Shown piece after piece: positions 33,818 through 42,824 of a DNA stretch of 64,000 nucleotides. The DNA is taken from assembly GCF_029868855.1 (NCBI RefSeq), contig NZ_JARWOV010000277.1, positions 1-64,000 of the forward strand. Reading direction: 5' to 3'. This stretch comes from Nocardia carnea (lineage in GTDB: Bacteria > Actinomycetota > Actinomycetes > Mycobacteriales > Mycobacteriaceae). The translations under genes were made by a program, and so were the position numbers. Position 1 is the first letter of the stretch; each line of letters opens with the position of its first letter. The notes beneath the pieces are model-generated. The model was not told where the DNA came from. It worked only from the letters and a program-made list of their open reading frames with translations, and made no database searches.

Positions 33818-34573
33818 GTGGGAACACTCGACACCATGACGGCACTGGTAACCGGCGGCAGCCGCGGAATCGGCCGCGCCATAGCCGAACGGCTCGCCCG
33901 TGACGGTGCCACCGTGGCCTTCACCTATGCCACGAACCGCCCGGCAGCCGACGCCGTCGTAGCCCGGATCCATGCGGAAGGTGGGCACGCGGTAGCCCTG
34001 CAGGCCGAATTGGGCACCCACAACGATGCCGAACAACTATGGGCGGCGTTCGACGCAGCACTCCCCGGCGCACACGTGGACATTCTCGTGAACAACGCCG
34101 GAATCGGTTGCTACGCCGATATCTCCGTTCTCACCGAAGAAGATTTCGACCGAGTATTCGCCGTCAACGTGCGCGCGCCGTTCTTCATCGTGCAGCACGG
34201 ACTCCCCCGGATACCCGACGGCGGAAGGATTATCAACATATCCAGCGGCGCAGCGCGACTGGCACTGCCGGGCGCCATCGCCTATGGGTCGACCAAAGCA
34301 GCGTTGGACACCTTCACCCTCAACCTCGCCGCACAGCTCGGCCCACGCGGCATCACAGTCAATTCCCTCGCACCGGGCATCACCGATACCGATATGAACG
34401 CGGGCTGGCTGCACCGCGACGCGGAAGCAGAGACCAGTGCGGCGGCGCTGGCAGCGTTGGGACGTGTCGGCGCCCCCGCCGATATCGCCGATATCGTGGC
34501 ATTCCTTGCCTCCGACGACGCCCGATGGATGACGGGACGTGTTGTGGACGCCACCGGCGGCGCCGGTCTTTGA
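33818..34573 (+). CDS. SDR-family oxidoreductase
   Basis: A 251-residue classical SDR. TGGSRGIG is at residues 12-19, NNAG at 92-95, and the catalytic Ser143-Tyr156-Lys160 triad is correctly spaced. It ends GRVVDATGGAGL. The GTG at 33818 is preferred because AGAAGG lies seven bases upstream; an ATG at 33836 would still keep the Rossmann motif. TetR-controlled stand-alone SDRs of this kind often act on quinones or carbonyl toxins; the substrate is unknown. A 7-5-7 hairpin at 34647-34665 may end its transcript. Confidence 0.9.
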   Translation: MGTLDTMTALVTGGSRGIGRAIAERLARDGATVAFTYATNRPAADAVVARIHAEGGHAVALQAELGTHNDAEQLWAAFDAALPGAHVDILVNNAGIGCYADISVLTEEDFDRVFAVNVRAPFFIVQHGLPRIPDGGRIINISSGAARLALPGAIAYGSTKAALDTFTLNLAAQLGPRGITVNSLAPGITDTDMNAGWLHRDAEAETSAAALAALGRVGAPADIADIVAFLASDDARWMTGRVVDATGGAGL

Positions 34574-34722
34574 AGCACTGTCCACGACATGGCCGCCGGC
34601 ACCCCGGCCCGTGGGGAGTATCTGATGACTGCGCGCGAACGTCGTCGACCGGTGATCAACCGGTCGCGCTCGGGAGCAGAGTAGTTCTACGACAGGAATT
34701 TCAGGCAGATTGGCGCCGGTGG

Positions 34723-35040
34723 GTTCTTCCGGCTCTCATCGAAGTGCTTCTGCTCCACTCCCATCTGCCCCACGACCATGCCGTCGCCGGCCTCGCAGCC
34801 GCGCAGCAGGCAGGCGCACTGACCGCCGACGCGGTCGCACTCGAAGCCCGCAAGATCGGCGAAACCCTGGATTCCGAACCTGCGGTGGTCGACCTCGACG
34901 CACCCGGCTAAGTGCCGTCTCTGACCGAGCGCCGCCTCGCCCAGCTACCGCCGGATCGGCGCCCGCTGCCCTCGGTCGCGGCCTACGACCAGCTACTCCG
35001 CCGAACGCCCACCACGACGAAAGGATCCACCACCGCATGA
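34723..35040 (+). pseudogene. istA: istA 3' fragment (IS21 transposase)
   Basis: The frame encodes VLPALIEVLLLHSHLPHDH, then VAGLAAAQQAGALTADAVALEARKIGE, and after an in-frame TAA at 34909-34911 continues SLTERRLAQLPPDRRPLPSVAAYDQLLRR. This is the C-terminal part of IS21 IstA; the catalytic DDE domain and DNA-binding region are absent. The stop overlaps the istB start in ATGA, as in intact IS21 operons. Confidence 0.85.
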
Positions 35041-35831
35041 CAACCTCCACACCCCGTCGTCACGGCATGACCGAACAGGCCGCCGACGCCGCAGTCGACC
35101 AAGCCTGCCGCATGCTGCGGCTGCCCACCGTCCGGTCCCAGTTCAACGAGATCGCCGAGAACGCGAGCCGCGAACAGATGACCTACCGGGCCTTCCTGGC
35201 CGAGCTGCTGATCGCCGAATGCGACGACCGAGCCCGCCGACGCTCCGAACGCCGAATCCGCGCCGCGGGCTTCCCACGGGACAAATCGCTGCGCGCGTTC
35301 GACTTCGACGCCAACCCCAATATCGACGCCGCCACCATCAATACCCTCGCCAGCGGAGACTGGATCAAGAAAGGTCTGCCGCTCTGCCTGATCGGGGACT
35401 CCGGCACCGGCAAATCGCATCTGCTCATCGCGTTGGGCACCGAAGCCGCCATGCAGGGCTTCCGCGTCAAATACACGTTGGCCACCAAGCTGGTCAACGA
35501 ACTCGTAGAAGCCGCCGACGACAAACAGCTGACCAAGACCATCGCCCGCTACGGACGCGTTGACCTGCTCTGCATCGACGAACTCGGCTACATGGAACTC
35601 GACCGCCGCGGCGCCGAACTACTGTTCCAAGTCCTCACCGAACGCGAGGAGAAGAACTCCGTCGCCATCGCCTCCAACGAGTCCTTCTCCGGCTGGACCA
35701 AAACCTTTACCGACCCCCGGCTCTGCGCCGCGATCGTCGACCGCCTCACCTTCGGCGGCCACATCCTCGAAACCGGCACCGACTCCTACCGCCTCGCCCG
35801 CACCGCCCAAGCCAAAGCCGTCGGCGGGTGA
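35037..35831 (+). CDS. istB: IstB, IS21 ATP-binding helper protein
   Basis: A 264-residue AAA+ ATPase. Walker A GDSGTGKS is at residues 120-127 and Walker B LLCIDELGY at about 177-185, followed by sensor segments VAIASNESFSGWTKTF and AAIVDRLTFGGHILE. IstB forms the oligomer that selects target DNA and stimulates IstA. It appears intact, but its partner is deleted here. The stop lies inside the first of the end repeats (35829-35846). Confidence 0.93.
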   Translation: MTTSTPRRHGMTEQAADAAVDQACRMLRLPTVRSQFNEIAENASREQMTYRAFLAELLIAECDDRARRRSERRIRAAGFPRDKSLRAFDFDANPNIDAATINTLASGDWIKKGLPLCLIGDSGTGKSHLLIALGTEAAMQGFRVKYTLATKLVNELVEAADDKQLTKTIARYGRVDLLCIDELGYMELDRRGAELLFQVLTEREEKNSVAIASNESFSGWTKTFTDPRLCAAIVDRLTFGGHILETGTDSYRLARTAQAKAVGG

Positions 35832-35936
35832 CGTCGAAATTCACCGACCGAACCCAGCTCCAGCCCACAGCGCCGACGTCACGGTTCACCGATATCCCGG
35901 ATCTGCTGGCCTGTTCGCGAGGTGAACCGTCGTGCC

Positions 35937-36557
35937 TCACAACAGGTAGTCGCGCCAAAACGGCACGGTCACCCGCGACTTCCACTCCTCGCTGCGCCAG
36001 TCGTCACCCCGTTCGGTGAACTCCAGACGAACCCACATGTTCAGATCACCGCCATAACAGATGGTGTCCCCAAGCCGCCACACCGACAGAACAGGGTGCC
36101 CCCAGTTTCCACGTCCGGCAGGCAGAAACCGGCGGGCATACACCGGAACCAACCGCGGCGCGCCCTGCAGCCGCTGCCGGGCCCGGGCCACCGCCTCAGC
36201 GGGGTCGGCCGGCCGCTCACCCCAGCACCGCGGCCAGAACCCTTCCTGCTCGACCTGCCAGATCGCGACATCGACCGGCCACTCGAGATGCCGCTGCAGA
36301 TCCTCAGAAGCACCGTCACGCCAGTCCGGCCACGGCTTTTCCCACGTTTTCCATTCCGCATCGACGTCATCAAGGTCGCGCACCGGCAGCCCGGCCGCAA
36401 GGAACGCACGATGCTCATCAGCAAACTCGAACCCGTAGTGTTTCTCGATCCGCTCGAACTCGGAGTCGGTCAACCCCGGCTTGATCTCGCAACAACCAAG
36501 CTCCGCCAACCGGGCTGCGGGTTCCCGCCCCAGCCGAATCCCCCTGCTCTCGACCAC
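35937..36557 (-). CDS. SMI1/KNR4-family (SUKH-like) protein
   Basis: A 206-residue protein with the actinobacterial SMI1/KNR4 pattern: ARLAELGCCEIKPGLTDSEFERIEKHYGFEFADEHRAFLAAGLPV, a Trp-rich centre (WKTWEKPWPDWRDG; EQEGFWPRCWGERP), then LVPVYARRFLPAG and GHPVLSVWRLGDTICYGGDL. Members of the SUKH superfamily often act as immunity proteins against polymorphic toxins, but many are of unknown role. GTG start, with TAGTGT placed so that the message may be leaderless. It lies between IS21 end repeats, so it is probably transferred cargo. No cognate toxin is adjacent. Confidence 0.75.
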   Translation of the reverse strand: MVESRGIRLGREPAARLAELGCCEIKPGLTDSEFERIEKHYGFEFADEHRAFLAAGLPVRDLDDVDAEWKTWEKPWPDWRDGASEDLQRHLEWPVDVAIWQVEQEGFWPRCWGERPADPAEAVARARQRLQGAPRLVPVYARRFLPAGRGNWGHPVLSVWRLGDTICYGGDLNMWVRLEFTERGDDWRSEEWKSRVTVPFWRDYLL

Positions 36558-36808
36558 GGCGCGACACTAGCGCCTCCGCCCCGGCACCCTCACACGCGAG
36601 AAGCACCGTGATCGAACTCTATCCACCATCCCGACGCCGCTGCCGACACGCCGACCGATGACGTCACTTTCCGCCGATCAACACGACCCTGATCCACGCC
36701 CTCCGCCGCCAGGATTCGCCAGCCAACGACGTCGGAATTCACGGGACTGCAGTTTGGCCGTTCTTCCTCTCCTGGCATCTCCAGTGGTGGTGGCGAACTA
36801 CGGTACGT

Positions 36809-37186
36809 ATGGTGAAGCCCTTGGAACGTCCGGTTGTACTCGCATTGACCTATGTCGTGAGCTCGTTCCTTTTTGGACCTGCCATCTTCCTCGGTGGTTA
36901 CGTATTGTTCACCGGAGGTGTCGCGGATTTCTGTGACGCGGCCCATGGTGGACCAGCTTCACGCAACGCGAAGTTCACAGCTGTCGAAAGCTTCCAGGTC
37001 ACAGGCGCCGTCACCATGCTGGCCGGCGGGCTTGTCCTGCTGGCTAATCTGTGGGCCCGTCGCGATAAGATCAGCCTACTGCGACTTACATTGAGTAGCA
37101 GTGGGATTCTCGCCATGATGTGCGGATTTGGCCTTGTCATCTTCCTGTCTGGTCCTGGAGGCCAGGGCTGCGAGCCCCCGGTATGA
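36809..37186 (+). CDS. Small membrane protein, unknown
   Basis: A 125-residue protein with three or four predicted membrane spans: VVLALTYVVSSFLFGPAIFLGGYVLF, VTGAVTMLAGGLVLLANLW and GILAMMCGFGLVIFLSG. Its codon use is less GC-biased than the surroundings, suggesting foreign origin. A TACGGT box about five bases before the ATG allows a leaderless transcript. I recognise no family. It sits between the second and third pairs of IS21-type repeats. Confidence 0.5.
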   Translation: MVKPLERPVVLALTYVVSSFLFGPAIFLGGYVLFTGGVADFCDAAHGGPASRNAKFTAVESFQVTGAVTMLAGGLVLLANLWARRDKISLLRLTLSSSGILAMMCGFGLVIFLSGPGGQGCEPPV

Positions 37187-37462
37187 CATCGCGCAATTGA
37201 CCCGACGGCACCATCGTGCTGCGTACCGCACCCTCTCGCTTGGCCGTCCAGTGACGTCAAATTTCGCCGTCACACTACCGCCATCACCCCGGCCGCCGAT
37301 GCCCAAATTCGCCGACGAACGACGCCCAAATTCACTGGCATAACCCGGGCCCGGTACCGCGTATCAACCGTCCAGCGAGGAATCTTTGCCCAGTGGCGAC
37401 AATGGCGACTTTGCGACCGTCACTCGGGTGCGGCTCGCGGAGGATGAAGCTTTTACCGGACG

Positions 37463-38473
37463 TCAAGCGAACAGAGCGGTGAATCGCCAGTCCAGCACCT
37501 GCTGTGGCGGTGCGTCCCGACGGTGAGAGAAAACAATCGATCGCAGGTCGAGGGTGCCGCCGGTCGGCAGTATCGACGCGTTCTCGACGTACAGGTCGCT
37601 GGTGAGCGTATCCCCTTCGGCGACTGCGGCCGTATGATCGCAGGATTGCCAGCCGAGTACTGTCACCATGTTCGGCAGCGCCCGTACTGCCTGATCGAGA
37701 GCGATGCCGATGGTGTGGCCACCGTAGACGAGGCGACCGGTCGGGCTCGTCCGCTCATCGTGGTGGGTGGCGGCGATATTGAGGGTGAGCCGGGCCAGTT
37801 CGGGTGCACTGCTGACGACATCGCCGCTCGAGGTGAACCCGACCCCCACCAGTGACGGGTCGAAATGCGGTTCTGGCACTGCGGATCGGTAGGCATCGAG
37901 ATCGATTCCTTCGGGCACTGCCCAGTCCGTTGCATGCGATTCGCCGATCGTGGACACATCGTCGGTGCGGGCCACCTCGGCCGGATCGACCGCGGGGTCG
38001 ACCGGCAGCATGGCGCATCGGTGGAAGTCCAGAACGGTCCGTCCGTGCTGGTCCACAGTGCTGATACGCAATACGGCGAGACCTGTCGCCGGCCGCCCGG
38101 GTCTGATCGAGTTGCTTTTCAGGCCGACGACCGCAGTGGTGGTCGACAGCGTGTCACCGATCAACGGCAGGCGATGTAACCGCAGGCCTCGGTAGAAGAG
38201 GTTCGCTTTGACGTGATGGGTGGCCAGAGTCGATTGTCCGATCGCGATATCGGTGACAAGCCCCGGGTGCGCGACCGGGCCACCGGCGACCGTTGCCGCC
38301 AGCGACCTGTCGAGCGTCAGGCGCAACCGATTGCCGACGATCGCTCCGTGCGCGGCAGCGAGCCCGTCGGTCAAGGTGACGGCGGGAGCGGTATCGAAGA
38401 CCTGCCCGACGGCCAACCGGTCGAAGTAGGGCCCGCCGACGACAACAGTCCGCGCGTGGTCGAGAGTTGTCAT
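37463..38473 (-). CDS. MaoC-like double hotdog hydratase (mesaconyl-CoA hydratase-like)
   Basis: A 336-residue protein with two hotdog-type halves. The first begins GGPYFDRLAVGQVFDTAPAVTLTDGLAAAHGAIVGN, and the second contains VSSAPELARLTLNIAATHHD followed by LVYGGHTIGIALDQAVRALPN, as in MaoC/mesaconyl-CoA hydratases. These add water to 2-enoyl- or mesaconyl-CoA thioesters. It is last in the minus-strand operon, coupled to the CitE-like lyase by an ATGA overlap. A hydratase followed by an acyl-CoA lyase fits degradation of a branched dicarboxylic or hydroxyacyl-CoA intermediate. Confidence 0.82.
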   Translation of the reverse strand: MTTLDHARTVVVGGPYFDRLAVGQVFDTAPAVTLTDGLAAAHGAIVGNRLRLTLDRSLAATVAGGPVAHPGLVTDIAIGQSTLATHHVKANLFYRGLRLHRLPLIGDTLSTTTAVVGLKSNSIRPGRPATGLAVLRISTVDQHGRTVLDFHRCAMLPVDPAVDPAEVARTDDVSTIGESHATDWAVPEGIDLDAYRSAVPEPHFDPSLVGVGFTSSGDVVSSAPELARLTLNIAATHHDERTSPTGRLVYGGHTIGIALDQAVRALPNMVTVLGWQSCDHTAAVAEGDTLTSDLYVENASILPTGGTLDLRSIVFSHRRDAPPQQVLDWRFTALFA

Positions 38474-39324
38474 CGTCTGGCTCCGATCTTGGTCAGCGTA
38501 CGGCGGGCGGCGACGGCGAGAGCTTCGTCGAGCATCCGGCCGTCGAGTTGAACGGCTCCCACCCCCTGTTCCTCCGCTTGTTCGAGTGCGGACAGCACCC
38601 GCCTGGCGAAGTCGACCTGTTCAACGCTCGGAGTGAACAACTCCAGCGTGGTACCGACCTGTGCCGGGTGCACAACCCATTTGCCGTCGAACCCGAGATC
38701 CGCGGCCCAGTGGCCCGCATGGTGGAAGGCCGGGTCGTCGGCGATTCCGAGGAAGGGACCGTCTATTGCCTGCACTCCCGCCGCACGCGCGGCGTGTAGC
38801 ACCCGGTCCTGAACATAGAGCCACTGTTCGGGCGGGGACGCGGGCGACCGGCCCAGTGCGGCACCCAGATCGGCGTATCCGATGATCACGGCCTCGATCC
38901 GGGAACCGGCGGCGATCCGGTCGACATTGCGGATTCCGGTGGGGGTTTCCACCAGCGCCTGCAGTCGCACCTCCGTGCCGCCGGCTTCGTCGAGTATCCG
39001 GTCGGCGGCCTCGAGGTCCGCGGTCGAGCCGACCTTCGGAATCACGATCGAAGCCAGGGCATCCGCCACTTCGCAGAGTGCGGACAGGTCACGGCCGAAC
39101 CATCGGGTATCCGGTCCGTTCACCCGGACGGAGACCGGCCGCCGGGGTCCGTACTCACCGACCAACTCGGCCACGATCCCCCGCACCTCATCCTTGCGAC
39201 CGGGAGTGACAGCGTCTTCGAGATCGAGAACGACCTCGTCGACAGAAGAATCGAGTGCCTTGCGGGCTTTACGCTCGTCCGAACCGGGCGCCACCAGAGT
39301 TACTCGCCGGCATGTAGCAATCAC
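38470..39324 (-). CDS. CoA ester lyase, CitE-like (HpcH/HpaI superfamily)
   Basis: A 284-residue TIM-barrel lyase. VAPGSDERKARKALDSSVDEVVLDLEDAVTPGRKDEVR carries the Mg-binding and CoA-binding start of CitE-like enzymes. Arg in VRVNGPDTRW, Glu in ALVETPTGIRN, and GFDGKWVVHPAQV are the other family blocks. Such enzymes cleave citramalyl-CoA, malyl-CoA or beta-methylmalyl-CoA to acetyl- or propionyl-CoA plus glyoxylate or pyruvate. The GTG at 39324 has AGGA upstream. The adjacent MaoC hydratase could make its substrate. Confidence 0.9.
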   Translation of the reverse strand: MIATCRRVTLVAPGSDERKARKALDSSVDEVVLDLEDAVTPGRKDEVRGIVAELVGEYGPRRPVSVRVNGPDTRWFGRDLSALCEVADALASIVIPKVGSTADLEAADRILDEAGGTEVRLQALVETPTGIRNVDRIAAGSRIEAVIIGYADLGAALGRSPASPPEQWLYVQDRVLHAARAAGVQAIDGPFLGIADDPAFHHAGHWAADLGFDGKWVVHPAQVGTTLELFTPSVEQVDFARRVLSALEQAEEQGVGAVQLDGRMLDEALAVAARRTLTKIGARR

Positions 39325-39339
39325 GATGAGTCCTGCCGA

Positions 39340-40230
39340 TCACTTCGCGACACGTGTAGGCGAATCGATGGTCACTGCCTCGATCCGTGACTCGCGCAAT
39401 CGCAGGCATTCGGTGCTGTCCAGCGCCGGCGAGGCGCACAGGTAGAGCTGATCACCGTGTGCACCACCGGTTGCGCAGGCCAGGACGAGTCGGCTGGACC
39501 GTACCCGCTCGATTTCCCGGCCCTCCGCGTCGATACGAACTGCGGCGCGGCCGAATACATCCGATACCCAGATATATCCCCAAGTATCCATTCCGATGCC
39601 GTCCGGCGCGAAGTCGACGAACAGCTCCCTGCGCTCGGTGAGAGTGCCGTCGGGAGCAAGGCGGAAACGAGTCAGCCGGGCGCCGAACGACTCGGCGACG
39701 AATAGATACTTCCGGGTTTCGTCGACGACGATTCCGTTGCTGAATGCCAGCCCGGAAGCCACCTCCCGGTATTCGCCGTCCACTTCGACCAGGAATAGCC
39801 GGCTGGTCGCCGGCGGGGTGAACCGGCCGTGGCATACGTTGTCGATATCTTCCGGATCGGACAGGAAGGCGTGCGGGTCGAATCCGGTTTCGCCGACGTA
39901 GCATCGGCCGGCGGAGTCCACAGCCAAATCGTTCAGCGTCGAGATGACCGAATCGGAGAGGTCCGCGTGCACGACCATTTCATCGTCGTCGAGCCGGACG
40001 ATTTTTCGCTCCTGCATGAGAACCACCAGGAGACGTCCGTCGGGTAACCACCCGATACCGCCGGGCGCGCTCGCAACCTCGATCGTGCGTGTATCCGAAC
40101 CGTCCGGCCGAACCGAGATCACTCGGTTCAGATGCATGTCGACGAACCAGACGCGACCGTCGTGGTAGCGCGGGCACTCGGTGAACGAGTATCCGTCGGC
40201 GACGACTTCGAAGGAAGAGTTGACAGTCAT
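39340..40230 (-). CDS. SMP-30/gluconolactonase-family lactonase
   Basis: A 296-residue six-bladed beta-propeller of the SMP-30/LRE family. The metal-binding glutamate lies in GYSFTECPRYHDGRVWFVDM, the Asn in STLNDLAVDSAGRCYVG, and the catalytic region in LAFSNGIVVDETRKYLFVAES with FAPDGIGMDTWGYIWV. It opens lactones formed during catabolism of cyclic compounds or sugars. The ATG at 40230 has GGAG nine bases upstream. It is second in the operon, after the permease. It is not near the uronate genes, so a lactone of the permease substrate is the more likely target. Confidence 0.9.
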   Translation of the reverse strand: MTVNSSFEVVADGYSFTECPRYHDGRVWFVDMHLNRVISVRPDGSDTRTIEVASAPGGIGWLPDGRLLVVLMQERKIVRLDDDEMVVHADLSDSVISTLNDLAVDSAGRCYVGETGFDPHAFLSDPEDIDNVCHGRFTPPATSRLFLVEVDGEYREVASGLAFSNGIVVDETRKYLFVAESFGARLTRFRLAPDGTLTERRELFVDFAPDGIGMDTWGYIWVSDVFGRAAVRIDAEGREIERVRSSRLVLACATGGAHGDQLYLCASPALDSTECLRLRESRIEAVTIDSPTRVAK

Positions 40231-40252
40231 CGAAAATACTCCATTTCCTGGA

Positions 40253-41521
40253 TCAGGCTTCGGAACGCACGGCTTTTCCCTCGGCATCTGTGACAGACCA
40301 TGTTTGCGGCCGTCGCGGAATCGCGGCAGCGAGTATCGCACCGAGAATTCCGAATCCCGCAAAGACGTAGAAACTTGTCTCGACGCTGCTACCGGCGGCG
40401 ACGAGGAATCCGATCAACGTCGGGCCGCCGAGGGCTCCGACCCGGCCGGCGCACGAAATCCACGACAGTGCGGCGACTCGGGAGTTGTCGGGATAGTCCG
40501 TCGCCACGAATCCGGACATCAGCAGCTGCGCTCCGAGAGTTCCGGCGCCGGCGACGAATACAAGGACATAGACCAGACCCAGCGGAAGCGCGATGCTCAG
40601 CGCGAGAATGCTCGCTGCGGCGGCGAGAAATACTGCGATCATCACCGTCCGGGGCCCCGAGGCGTCGGCGCGCCTGGCGAGTAGCGGCGGAATTGTGGCC
40701 GCACCCAGATTGAGAGCAATCAGGAAGGTCAGTGCCGACCCGAGTTCGTATCCGTTCGCGCGCATCAGCTGCGGAAGCCAGGTATTCAGCCCATAGGTCA
40801 GCACCAGCCCACTCGCACTCATCAGTCCGAAGACGATGGTTCGCACCCATACTCCGTCGACGAACAACGCCTTCGGGCCCCGCGCAGTGCCGGAGCTCCG
40901 GTCGTCCTGCGATGCGTCTGCATAATCCGCGGGCCGGCGCGTTGCCGAGGATTCGGGAAGGGTGAAATACATCAGCGGCACCAGGGTCACCAGAGGTAGA
41001 GCACCGAGCGCGAAGAGGAAGCGCCAGCCCAACGGCTCCAGCGCTACCACGCCGACGAGCGCGGCGACAACACCTCCGACAGGGTATCCGGACCAGGCGA
41101 TGGCACTGTACCGATTCCCCTTCCCCTCCGGCGCGAATTCCACCGCAAGCGCCGCCGCGAGCGGAACGAACGCGCCGATACCCAGCCCTGCCATGAAACG
41201 GGCCCCGCCGAGCATTTCAGCCGTCGGCGCCACGGCGCAGATCGCCATCCACGCGGAGAACCAGCCGCACGAGGCGATGGTCAGCAAGCGCCGGCCGATG
41301 AAATCGGCCAGTGCACCGGAGACGAGCGAGCCGATCAACATACCTACGACCGTGAGAGTGCTGATCAGCCCCGCTGTCGCCGGCCCGATATCCCATCCCT
41401 CGGGGGACACCAGCTGGGGCAGCACTGTCCCGTAGGAGACCAGGTCATACCCTTCGAATGCCAATCCGGCGAAACACAGTGCCAGTACCGGGATTCGGAA
41501 TCTGGCGTTGACTCTGGACAT
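40253..41521 (-). CDS. MFS permease, aromatic acid:H+ symporter (AAHS) type
   Basis: A 422-residue MFS protein. The first helix LCFAGLAFEGYDLVSYGTVLPQL carries the GYDxxxYG motif typical of AAHS carriers for benzoate-type acids. It is followed by SGALADFIGRR (loop 2-3 motif) and a central hydrophilic loop with Ser/Asp-rich residues. It is first in the operon, with GAGGGAG before the ATG. Its promoter lies 260 bp upstream, leaving an unusually long untranslated leader. The substrate is probably an aromatic or cyclic carboxylate. Confidence 0.9.
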   Translation of the reverse strand: MSRVNARFRIPVLALCFAGLAFEGYDLVSYGTVLPQLVSPEGWDIGPATAGLISTLTVVGMLIGSLVSGALADFIGRRLLTIASCGWFSAWMAICAVAPTAEMLGGARFMAGLGIGAFVPLAAALAVEFAPEGKGNRYSAIAWSGYPVGGVVAALVGVVALEPLGWRFLFALGALPLVTLVPLMYFTLPESSATRRPADYADASQDDRSSGTARGPKALFVDGVWVRTIVFGLMSASGLVLTYGLNTWLPQLMRANGYELGSALTFLIALNLGAATIPPLLARRADASGPRTVMIAVFLAAAASILALSIALPLGLVYVLVFVAGAGTLGAQLLMSGFVATDYPDNSRVAALSWISCAGRVGALGGPTLIGFLVAAGSSVETSFYVFAGFGILGAILAAAIPRRPQTWSVTDAEGKAVRSEA

Positions 41522-41788
41522 GGTAACTCCCTCACATCGACGACATTCCGCGCTCCATATGCCGAGGCGTGCCGAGCTGTCGTCGCGGGCCTCGGCCCCC
41601 GGCGGCCGAATCGGCCGAACGGGTGGGGAGGCTGTGATGCCTCGCCGACGAACCGGTTCGAATCGGAGACTCCGGCCGCATATCGAGTAGCGCGTTGCGG
41701 CATCGGCCGGGGCCTCGGCTCGCGGCGATCGGCCGGGTTGTCTGCGCGGCGACCTGCGTGCACTGGCAAGTGCGTATGTCCGGAAGTG

Positions 41789-41817
41789 AGCCTAAGCACA
41801 ACAGGCCGTTGTGTCAA
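41789..41817 (-). promoter_or_regulatory. Sigma70-type promoter with palindrome in the spacer
   Basis: On the minus strand, -35 TTGACA (41817-41812), a 17-base spacer, and -10 TAGGCT (41794-41789). The spacer contains CACAAC-AGGCC-GTTGTG (41797-41813), placed to block polymerase when bound. It would drive the AAHS-SMP30-CitE-MaoC operon. The divergent TetR at 41927 is the likely repressor. The rest of 41522-41926 contains no gene I can support. Confidence 0.65.
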
Positions 41818-41926
41818 CCATCACCATGTCGAGTCAGTCGCTGAGTTTGTCCCGTTACGCCTGCCACCAGGGCGTCGGCCGACGCTGCGTCATGTCGGCG
41901 ACAACCCTCGGGTCTACGCTCGCAGC

Positions 41927-42568
41927 ATGGACAACACTGCATCGACTGAGACGACAGAGCTGCTCCCGGTGCGTGAGCAGCAGCGGTTGATGACACGCCG
42001 GCGAATATTGCATGCGGCACGCACAGTTTTCGAAGAGCGCGGTTACGGGGAAGCGTCCATCGGCGATATCACCAAGGCAGCGAAGATCAATCGATCCACC
42101 CTCTACCTCCACTTCGCCAACAAAGCCGAAGTTTTCAACGAGGTCTACGAGGCCGTCCGCAAACAGCAAAGCGCACGCTACTGGTCACTGCTGAACGTCG
42201 CACTCGAGGAAGGCACCGAGTCCGCGCTGCGGAATTGGCTCGACAACGCCTTGACCTGGTGGGAGGACCACGCGAAACTGCTGCCCGCGATTCACGAAGC
42301 CATGGCCGGCGATCTCGAGGTCGCCGCACGCTGGAAGGACCAGATCGACCAGCTCGCCCACGAACTCGACGGATACCTGCAGACGATCCCGCCGGAGCAC
42401 CGTGACGAACGGCAACTGCGCATCGAACTGCTGATGGTGCAACTCGATCAGCTGTGCTTTCGATGCATCGTGCAGAAGGTTTTCATACTGGAGCGCGCGA
42501 CCCTGCTCGATGTGGTGACCGGACTGTGGGGCGACGCCCTGAACCTGAAGAAGGACCGTAGCTCCTGA
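41927..42568 (+). CDS. TetR-family transcriptional regulator
   Basis: A 213-residue TetR regulator. The helix-turn-helix is MTRRRILHAARTVFEERGYGEASIGDITKAAKINRSTLYLHFANKAEVFNEVY, with an acidic, Trp-rich ligand domain. The ATG at 41927 has no ribosome site, but TACGCT lies at -10 distance, so the mRNA may be leaderless. It is divergent from the AAHS operon and upstream of the acyl-CoA ligase operon, so it could govern both. Confidence 0.88.
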   Translation: MDNTASTETTELLPVREQQRLMTRRRILHAARTVFEERGYGEASIGDITKAAKINRSTLYLHFANKAEVFNEVYEAVRKQQSARYWSLLNVALEEGTESALRNWLDNALTWWEDHAKLLPAIHEAMAGDLEVAARWKDQIDQLAHELDGYLQTIPPEHRDERQLRIELLMVQLDQLCFRCIVQKVFILERATLLDVVTGLWGDALNLKKDRSS

Positions 42569-42795
42569 CCGCTGCACCGCCCGGGCTCTCCGGTCTACGA
42601 ATACACACACGCTCGACGAGTCGCCACACTTTCGCGCAGTCGAGAACCGGAGCCGAGTTCACCTACACGGCCATCAACCTCCCTCCCGTCGCCACAGCGT
42701 GATACCGAGACCGGCACACCGCCCCCGGCGGCGTGCCGGTCATCGGCGCCTGCCCACGGAAGCGGCCACTCGAAATTCACTCGACATACTGTTGC

Positions 42796-42824
42796 TTGAC
42801 TCACCATCATGTTGCGCGTAATGT
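42796..42824 (+). promoter_or_regulatory. Sigma70-type promoter of the acyl-CoA ligase operon
   Basis: TTGACT (42796-42801), a 17-base spacer and TAATGT (42819-42824). CACCATC (42802-42808) and GATGGTG (42833-42839) form an inverted repeat straddling the -10, a possible operator. This leaves an untranslated leader of about 170 bases before the GTG at 43000. The remainder of 42569-42999 holds no gene. Confidence 0.6.

Larger units (their letters stand above)
34723..37340 (+). mobile_element. IS21-family element remnant with passenger genes
   Basis: The unit comprises the 3' end of istA, a complete istB, and a right-hand region with six end-type repeats that finishes at 37340 in CCCAAATTCACTGGCA, a plausible IS21 terminus ending in CA. 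The left end and most of istA are missing, so it cannot move on its own. Between the repeats lie two genes unlike IS cargo (SMI1/KNR4 type, membrane protein), probably acquired through nested insertions. Boundaries on the left are uncertain. Confidence 0.7.
35829..37340. repeat. Six end-type repeats related to TGACGTCnnAATTCnCCG
   Basis: Copies are at 35829-35846, 35874-35891, 36659-36676, 36727-36744 and 37252-37269, with a shorter AAATTCGCCG form near 37304-37313 next to the terminal copy at 37321-37340. They fall into three pairs with spacings of about 45-70 bp, like the multiple transposase-binding repeats in IS21 ends. Three pairs suggest the right ends of three overlapping or nested copies. 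Confidence 0.5.

Noticed and set aside
34039..34911. 290-residue plus ORF overlapping the SDR
   Set aside because: Only its last 60 or so codons are real (istA fragment); the rest is an Arg/His-rich shadow of the SDR gene.
41532..41801. 89-residue minus ORF in the AAHS leader
   Set aside because: Its start lies upstream of the likely transcription start and overlaps the promoter; Arg/Pro-rich shadow composition.
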